Shown one piece after another: positions 59,006 to 64,000 of a DNA stretch of 64,000 nt. The notes under the pieces were generated by a model. It was not told where the DNA came from. It searched no databases and was given only the letters and a program-made list of their open reading frames with translations. The position numbers and the translations under genes are program-made. Every line of letters begins with the position of its first letter. The first letter of the stretch is position 1. Origin of the DNA: JAHEJX01 sp041605955 (lineage in GTDB: Bacteria > Actinomycetota > Acidimicrobiia > Spongiisociales > UBA5794); assembly GCA_041605955.1 (NCBI GenBank), contig JBFIXI010000011.1, positions 18,920-82,919 of the forward strand. The letters are read 5' to 3'.

Positions 59006-59443
59006 TTGCGTGACCAAGTGCGTATCACTATCGATCGTCCGGTCGAAGGTGTCTTCGCCGTACTGAGCGATGTGGAGCAGACGTCGCAGTGGTACCCGAA
59101 CGTCATCGAGGAAGCGTGGACCTCCGAGGGCTCGGTAGGAGTCGGTTCGACCAGACGGGCGGTATCGAAGTCCTTCGGGGTCCGCAATGAGAACGAGGCG
59201 AAGGTGACGGTGTTCGAGCCCAATCGCATGATCAGAATGACAAGCACCAAGAGCCAGATCCCGTTCGAGATCTCGATCGGCTTCGAAGAGGTCCCTGGTG
59301 GAACCGACGTGTCATGGTCTGTCGTGATGAGCCCAACGGACATCTACCGGCCGATCACACGACCGTCCTTCCCGGCATTCATCCGGCAGCTGCGGGCCGC
59401 GCTAGAGAACCTCAAGGCGATGATGGAGTCGGGCGCCCTCTGA
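59006..59443 (+). CDS. SRPBCC family (polyketide cyclase-like) protein
   Basis: A 145-aa protein: QVRITIDRPVEGVFAVLSDV, EQTSQWYPNVIEEAWTSEGS, VGSTRRAVSKSFGVRNENEA, ending in a helix (FPAFIRQLRAALENLKAMME). START-like ligand-binding fold. The TTG at 59006 has GAGAGGGGG upstream; GTG 59018 is the alternative. Two SRPBCC genes bracket the cyclase gene. Confidence 0.86.
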   Translation: MRDQVRITIDRPVEGVFAVLSDVEQTSQWYPNVIEEAWTSEGSVGVGSTRRAVSKSFGVRNENEAKVTVFEPNRMIRMTSTKSQIPFEISIGFEEVPGGTDVSWSVVMSPTDIYRPITRPSFPAFIRQLRAALENLKAMMESGAL

Positions 59444-59670
59444 GCTAAGCGACTTGGCACAGTTGCGGCCACATCGCAACCACCGCGTTCCCGCCGCCGC
59501 TCAGCTCGCTCACCGCTCATAACGCTCGCTCCGCCGCACGCTATGCCGCACCAACACCCACGCGCTATCCGGCAGATCCGCGTGTCTCGAGGCCAAGATG
59601 GTGACGGTCAGTGTTCCAGACCCGAGCGCATTCGTGCCGATATGGGCGGGGGTGGATAGGGTCCACAGGT

Positions 59671-60279
59671 GTGGCACGTATCGATGACTTCGACGATCCC
59701 ATGTCAGATGATGGCAAGGAGGTTCGGGTCCCGTCGAGTCGTAGCGGATGGCGTCGATGGCTCGCCGCGAACTCCGAGCGACAAGACGGTCTCTGGATCG
59801 TCTACCGCAAGAAGACAAGCAGTCTGGACGGTCCGCTCTATGACGACCTGGTCGAGGAAGCCCTGTGCTTCGGGTGGATCGATAGTCGGGTCCGGCGGGT
59901 CGACGATGACCGGGTGATGCAGTGGTTCTCTCCACGTCGAAGCGGTGGGTTGTGGTCGGCGATCAATAAGGAAAGGATCGCTCGGCTAATTGCCTCCGGA
60001 CACATGACCGAGCGCGGTCAGGCAGCCATCGACCAAGCCAAGGCCGACGGCTCGTGGTCTCAGCTCGACGACGTCGATGCCCTCATCGTTCCCCTTGACC
60101 TGAGGACCGCCCTCCAGGCGGTCCCTGACGCTGAGGCTGCCTATGAAGCGCTGGGCAACTCGGCCAAGAAGCAGTATCTGTGGTGGATTCACTCGGCCAA
60201 ACGGCCCGCCACCCGCGCTAGCCGAATCGAAGAAACCATCCGAAGGCTCTCGCCCGAGGAAGGCCACGGCTCTCCCTAG
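59671..60279 (+). CDS. YdeI/OmdA-like protein
   Basis: A 202-aa protein of the YdeI (bacteriocin-protection/OmpD-associated) family: GWRRWLAANSERQDGLWIVY, LYDDLVEEALCFGWIDSRVR, MQWFSPRRSGGLWSAINKER and a C-terminal KKQYLWWIHSAKRPATRASR. The LCFGWIDS motif is diagnostic. GTG 59671 was chosen; ATG 59701 is possible. Function in the cell is not well established. Confidence 0.9.
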   Translation: MARIDDFDDPMSDDGKEVRVPSSRSGWRRWLAANSERQDGLWIVYRKKTSSLDGPLYDDLVEEALCFGWIDSRVRRVDDDRVMQWFSPRRSGGLWSAINKERIARLIASGHMTERGQAAIDQAKADGSWSQLDDVDALIVPLDLRTALQAVPDAEAAYEALGNSAKKQYLWWIHSAKRPATRASRIEETIRRLSPEEGHGSP

Positions 60280-60831
60280 CCCTCCACCCACAGTCCAGGA
60301 GCGCAAGCACACCCTCGACGCCGAGTAGCCGCCCATATGTGCCGCTCGGCGGGGGTCGGTGATGTGCTCGTTCTGGTCCCAGAACTGGTGATCGGCGTGG
60401 TGCGGGCTCTAGTTTCTGCTCCGTGGGCCACGACTTGGATGCTTCTCGAGGGGTGCGGTGTGGGTGATCGGCGTGCTGCCTGCCGTGCGGCCTGTGGCTC
60501 GATCCGGCAACGCCACTCCGAGGCGGCGGATCACGATTTCAATGCCGCGTCGCCCACCAGCGGTCAAGTCTTCGCGGACCAGAGTGTTGCAGGTTGACGA
60601 CTTGGTCGGACTCGAAGTACACGTCGCAACTCCGTAACCTGAGGTGCAGAGAACGGTGTGGGGGTCAATACCAGCGCGCCCCTCGAGATGTGCCGCTTGA
60701 CGACACGACCACGACGGCATTCCCTCGGCGATCAGGTTCGTAGGCTCGACATGGGTGCAGTCGACGCATCGGACCCGGACGCCCATCATGCGGCCTCGCT
60801 ACCTGAGTTGACCTAACGCGCCTGTCTGAGC
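60280..60831. other. Gene-free stretch with possible gene debris
   Basis: About 550 bp with repeat copy 4 at 60334-60400. On the minus strand, 60789 down to about 60650 reads MMGVRVRCVDCTHVEPTNLI and then continues sensibly only in another frame (DVYFESDQVVNLQHSGPRRL, ending near 60540), as if a small Cys-containing protein had been broken by a frameshift. Evidence is weak, so no gene is called. Confidence 0.35.
60334..60400 (+). repeat. Dispersed intergenic repeat, copy 4
   Basis: Starts CATATGTGCCGCTCGGCG and ends GGTGATCGGCGTGG; its last 32 bases differ from copy 2 by one base. Same orientation and similar length as copy 1. Confidence 0.7.
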
Positions 60832-61347
60832 TCAGAGGTCTCCGCCCGGAGGCGCCTCCAAACGGCGCAGCTCGCCTCCATTCACGGTTCCCATCACGGA
60901 GTAGGCCACGTCCGTCCAAAAGGCGTCGCCGTTGGCGGCCGCGCCCAGCAGACCGGCGCACGGCCCATCGGGCTCGTAACCGCACGGCTCGTCCGTTGTC
61001 AGCCCACCTTCGGTGATGCCACCTCCCGGGGGCATCTCGCCGAATGGGTGGGAGGCGGAGTACGGCTCCCGCCACAGCACTCCGTCGCGCAGGATCAGCG
61101 CCGCGCCGCCACACTGGGGTGGGAACGACTCGGCGAGGGCTTCACACAGCATCACGGGTTGGTTGCGTTCGGCGAGGAGGAAGCCGCGGATCCAGCCGAC
61201 CTGGGACTCGCTCGCGAGGGCGTCGGACACGGTCACGCCTCCGTCTCGGGGTGGTAGCGAGATTCCTTCTTCAGATTGTTCCTGGCCGCCGCACGCGGCG
61301 GCCAGGAACAAGGCAGCGATCGTCGGGCTCAGCAGTTTGCGGGACAT
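60832..61347 (-). CDS. Lipoprotein of unknown function
   Basis: A 171-aa protein with signal peptide and lipobox (IAALFLAAACGGQEQ). The body has repeated Cys and Gly-rich turns (NQPVMLCEALAESFPPQCGG, CGYEPDGPCAGLL), suggesting two disulfides. ATG 61347 begins the signal peptide. The DNA for the lipobox region is a perfect 15-bp inverted repeat. No family recognised. Confidence 0.75.
   Translation of the reverse strand: MSRKLLSPTIAALFLAAACGGQEQSEEGISLPPRDGGVTVSDALASESQVGWIRGFLLAERNQPVMLCEALAESFPPQCGGAALILRDGVLWREPYSASHPFGEMPPGGGITEGGLTTDEPCGYEPDGPCAGLLGAAANGDAFWTDVAYSVMGTVNGGELRRLEAPPGGDL
61276..61311. repeat. Perfect 15-bp inverted repeat in a lipobox coding region
   Basis: TTGTTCCTGGCCGCC (61276-61290) and GGCGGCCAGGAACAA (61297-61311) are exact reverse complements separated by GCACGC. 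It lies about 40 bases into the mRNA of the lipoprotein gene and encodes the lipobox (LFLAAACGGQEQ). Confidence 0.95.
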
Positions 61348-61480
61348 CGTGACCTCTTTCCAGTGGATGGACGCGACGTCGGGACACTTGACATCACCGG
61401 CAGCGATGGTCTCAAGGACGAGTCCCTTGCCTCGGCCATCGGCTGTCGTGGAGCACTCGCGCTGCGCGCATCGGCAACTC

Positions 61481-62293
61481 CTACGGCAGGTATTGCTCGG
61501 CGATGTGGACAACCGTCCCGTCCTGCAGCGTCAGCCAGTAAGGGAGAGCTCCGCCGCCGTACCACTGCCAACCTTCGGGAAGTCCACCTGACGCCTCTTC
61601 GGCCAGCAGACCCGCCCACTGCTCGACGGTGACTGCCGTTTGGCGCACGCACGGACCGTCGAGGAAGCAGGTCTGTAGAACTACTGGAGTCTTCTCGGAG
61701 ACCGGCAACTCACGAAGAGTGAGGTTGTCGTTGCCGATGTAGAAGTCGTTGGGGACGGTTTCGTCGGCGCCGATCACGCCGTCTTCCCGGGCTGCTGCGG
61801 TGGCCTCCTCACCCGTCAGGAACGTGGCGTAGTCGGCAGTCAATGTGGACCCGTCGAACTCGGTGACATAGGCGAAGACGACCTCTAGGCCCGGGTCGAC
61901 CATCAACTCAACGGCAACCTCCGACCGGTTGCCGGCCCGGTCTTCTGCCGTGACCATTACCTGATGCACTCCGGGCTCCCGCTCGAAGTCGGCAGTCCAA
62001 TCGAACTCTGTCTCCTCAGAAATCGCTGCACCCGGGATACTCACCCTTCCGGGCTCGTCGAGTGTGCCTGACAAGGAGACAACACCATCCACCGAGTAGA
62101 CCACGAGGCTCCCCCAGACCGTGACGATCGGCGGCGTAGTGTCCGACGGCTCTACCGTGGTCGTGCTGCTCTGAGCCGTGGTGGTGGCGACCATCGCCGA
62201 CGTGGTTGTCGGCGATGTGTTGTCGCTTGCACCTCCGCCGCCGCAAGAAGCGGCCGCAAGTGCAAGGACGATGAGCGCTGAGGTGCGCCGCAT
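61481..62293 (-). CDS. Lipoprotein with Ig-like domain
   Basis: A 270-aa protein: signal peptide and lipobox (IVLALAAASCGGGG), a Thr/Ser linker (TTTSAMVATTTAQSSTTTVE), an Ig-like beta-sandwich (PPIVTVWGSLVVYSVDGVVS ... EPGVHQVMVTAEDRAGNRSE), and a C-terminal domain resembling a conserved actinobacterial module (TFLTGEEATAAAREDG, then VPNDFYIGNDNLTLRELPVS). ATG 62293 or 62305. Unknown function. Confidence 0.75.
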   Translation of the reverse strand: MRRTSALIVLALAAASCGGGGASDNTSPTTTSAMVATTTAQSSTTTVEPSDTTPPIVTVWGSLVVYSVDGVVSLSGTLDEPGRVSIPGAAISEETEFDWTADFEREPGVHQVMVTAEDRAGNRSEVAVELMVDPGLEVVFAYVTEFDGSTLTADYATFLTGEEATAAAREDGVIGADETVPNDFYIGNDNLTLRELPVSEKTPVVLQTCFLDGPCVRQTAVTVEQWAGLLAEEASGGLPEGWQWYGGGALPYWLTLQDGTVVHIAEQYLP

Positions 62294-62380
62294 GGCTTGC
62301 TCCATATCGATGCTCGCTCGAGGGGGCACCGGGTGGGCCGAGTGGTGTCGGCCCAATCCCGGTTGCCGCCATGTGTCATT

Positions 62381-63019
62381 TCACTTGGTGTTCGAGTGGT
62401 ACCTCCAGGTGACCTTGCCCAGTTGCCCGCCTCCGGAGAACGTCTCGCCATCGACGGTGGCTTCGACGTCGCCGTAGCGATACGTCGACGAGTACCTGTC
62501 GTGGAAGTTGGTCTCACCCGGGATCTTGAACGAGCTGGAGCTCTTTTCCCGGATCAACGAGGAGGTGGACGTGAACTGGGCGGCGACGTCAAGTGTCACT
62601 TCCTCGCCCCCGCCGCCGTTCTCCGGGACGATCACTTCTTCTCCGTGCCAGCACTCGGTGTAGGTCTCCATCCAGCCGGTCACCTTCCCAGCGGCGAGGC
62701 CGGTCGTGTACGTTTTCCCGGTTTCCAAGGTTCCGGGCCCCGATCCCCAGAACCACTCATACAGCCAGCCGGGCACGTCGTCTTCGCAGGTGATCGGGGT
62801 GGAGCTGTACCGGTAGTACTCGATCCAGGTCTCACCGGAGTATTGGGTGGCATAGATCCCGGCGTCTACCCATGCCCCGGTGGTGTCGTCGTAGCTGCTC
62901 CAATAGCCCGACATCTGGATCATCGTCTGGGAACCGTTGGAAACGTCCCGGGCGGCGGCTGGAGCGGCAACCGCCACGACGAGTCCAAGGACCAGTGCGA
63001 CAAACAGTGTCCGCCGCAT
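62381..63019 (-). CDS. Secreted protein, possible MarR target
   Basis: A 212-aa exported protein: signal peptide (LFVALVLGLVVAVAAPAAA), then a beta-rich mature part with Trp/Tyr (MIQMSGYWSSYDDTTGAWVD, YSGETWIEYYRYSSTPITC, TECWHGEEVIVPENGGGGEE). No family recognised. ATG 63019 has AAGGAGG at ideal spacing, which rejects the longer upstream frame. It is divergent from a MarR gene across an AT-rich palindrome. Confidence 0.8.
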   Translation of the reverse strand: MRRTLFVALVLGLVVAVAAPAAARDVSNGSQTMIQMSGYWSSYDDTTGAWVDAGIYATQYSGETWIEYYRYSSTPITCEDDVPGWLYEWFWGSGPGTLETGKTYTTGLAAGKVTGWMETYTECWHGEEVIVPENGGGGEEVTLDVAAQFTSTSSLIREKSSSSFKIPGETNFHDRYSSTYRYGDVEATVDGETFSGGGQLGKVTWRYHSNTK

Positions 63020-63109
63020 CGTGACCTCCTTGGTCATCCCCTCTCGGGGTACTCGAAGCCGTCCGACGGACCCCAGATCGGCGTCCGTGCTGTGCTTCGC
63101 TATCAGAAT

Positions 63110-63140
63110 ATACGTTACCAAAATATTAGTCAACGAGTAT
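63110..63140. promoter_or_regulatory. AT-rich palindromic operator between secreted protein and MarR genes
   Basis: ATACGTT (63110-63116) and AACGAGTAT (63132-63140) form imperfect inverted arms around an AT-rich centre (ACCAAAATATTAGTC), 20 bp before the MarR start and about 90 bp from the secreted-protein start. It is the most AT-rich patch of the area and is a likely MarR binding site overlapping both promoters. Confidence 0.6.
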
Positions 63141-63161
63141 CTACCGCGATATGATCGCGTC

Positions 63162-63665
63162 ATGGACCCGGAAACCGACTACACCGACGCCGCCGCAGCT
63201 GCCTGGTCGCGGGTCGCTCCCGACGTGGACCTACAGGCCTACGGCATCGTGGTGCGACTCATCCGCGCCGGAAGACTCATGGAAGCCAGTCTCGATCAGC
63301 TCGCCGACAATCACGGGTTCGACGTCCACGGCGACTACGAGGTCCTGGCAGCGCTGCGCCGCGCCCACCCCACGCCGCTACGCCCCCAAGACCTCGCCGA
63401 TCGAGTCATGATCAGCGCACCCGGCATGACCGGTCGCCTCGACCGTCTCGAGAACGCAGGACTCATCACACGGGCACCACACCCCACAGACCGACGCTCC
63501 ACACTCATCTCAATCACCCCCGACGGGATCCAGCTCACAGACCGGACCTTCCACTCCCTCGTCGACGAGGCATCCCGACTCCTCAACGGCTTCCCCACCA
63601 CACGCCGAAAACGGCTCACCCAAGAACTACGCGAACTCCTCATCATCCTCGGCGACACCCCGTAA
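63162..63665 (+). CDS. MarR family transcriptional regulator
   Basis: A 167-aa MarR protein: VVRLIRAGRLMEASLDQLAD, DYEVLAALRRAHPTPLRPQD, LADRVMISAPGMTGRLDRLE as helix-turn-helix, NAGLITRAPHPTDRRSTLIS as wing (with conserved DRR), and a C-terminal dimer helix. ATG 63162. It probably represses itself and the divergent exported protein through the palindrome between them. The ligand is unknown. Confidence 0.92.
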   Translation: MDPETDYTDAAAAAWSRVAPDVDLQAYGIVVRLIRAGRLMEASLDQLADNHGFDVHGDYEVLAALRRAHPTPLRPQDLADRVMISAPGMTGRLDRLENAGLITRAPHPTDRRSTLISITPDGIQLTDRTFHSLVDEASRLLNGFPTTRRKRLTQELRELLIILGDTP

Positions 63666-64000
63666 CCATCCGGCAACTGACCACTCACAGCAGCGACGTA
63701 CCGCAGAGCGCCAACCGAACCGCAGCCTCACCGACCCACCCGGGAGACGTGCGATATCCGGCAGGGAGGATGCAAGGGTGCGCTGATTGTGGGCGATGGT
63801 GGTCATCCTCTGCCGGGTTCTACGGTTGGTCAGTTCCCGGGGTGCGGCTTGGCTCACGGACCGGCTGACACCTGTGGGTTGTCTTTCGAATGACTCGCCG
63901 GCTGGCCTCGGGGACGGCACTCACCGGTCGGGCGGGAGACAACGACCGGGCCTGTTAGCGCCAGGCTCAGCGGTCTCTGTGTCCACCCTCCCGGCAAGTG
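63666..64000. other. Gene-free stretch to window end
   Basis: About 335 bp. Contains TATCCGGCAG at 63755, shared with other spacers, but no convincing coding frame or RNA. Confidence 0.4.

Overview
The window is GC-rich, densely coded bacterial chromosome. GTG and TTG starts are common, gene pairs often overlap by ATGA, and the secreted lipoproteins have long Thr/Ser/Pro linkers (penta-threonine runs) after the lipobox. With the LytR-CpsA-Psr protein, acyl-CoA dehydrogenase, medium-chain dehydrogenases, luciferase-like (LLM) oxidoreductase and many small SRPBCC proteins, this suggests an actinobacterium, probably of the Acidimicrobiia type. That assignment is inference; no rRNA or other phylogenetic marker lies in the window. 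I found no tRNA, rRNA, CRISPR array, transposase or integrase.

Layout. 0-2.7 kb: start of a V-type ATPase operon on the minus strand (D, G/H, then I cut by the window edge). 2.8-15 kb: housekeeping and accessory singletons (GNAT, MmcQ/YjbR, tRNA-binding OB-fold protein, a large secreted penicillin-acylase-type hydrolase, GYD and DM13 proteins, three MDR oxidoreductases, VOC protein, methyltransferase). 15.1-16.3 kb: LCP cell-wall glycopolymer ligase. 16.3-22.6 kb: the most interesting locus. A tight minus-strand operon runs 78-aa peptide, YcaO, TfuA, then nucleotide cyclase/NB-ARC/TPR protein, and a heme-oxygenase-like diiron oxidase is transcribed divergently from it. This looks like a ribosomal peptide (RiPP) thioamidation system. 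22.6-24.7 kb: a 16-bp tandem repeat at the 3' end of an HxlR regulator, a divergent leaderless-secretion (cytosolic) HtrA-like protease, and a membrane-protein gene broken by one in-frame TGA.

24.9-28.3 kb: acyl-CoA synthetase, an orphan contractile-tail tube protein with a coupled partner, and an isochorismatase-like hydrolase. 28.5-32.8 kb: a sensor histidine kinase translationally coupled to a 988-aa surface protein with many cadherin/Ig-like repeats, one membrane helix and an intracellular cold-shock-like domain, an unusual architecture. 32.8-34.2 kb: hairpin-rich gene-free DNA and a VapBC-type toxin-antitoxin pair. 35-53 kb: metabolic genes (PLP decarboxylase, acyl-CoA dehydrogenase, PhnD-like binding protein, saccharopine-dehydrogenase-like reductase, ArsR-SRPBCC pair, USP-CBS protein, LLM oxidoreductase, two DUF1801 proteins, hydantoinase, metallo-beta-lactamase-fold protein, OYE/FadH flavoenzyme) and a frameshifted epimerase.

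53.4-60.4 kb: an accessory stretch with three separate MazEF-type pairs, each with its own recognisable operator, interspersed with diverged same-orientation intergenic repeats. 60.8-63.7 kb: three exported proteins and a MarR regulator with an AT-rich palindromic operator. Gene starts were chosen from ribosome-binding sites and ATGA/TAGTG overlaps where visible; several remain uncertain and are flagged.
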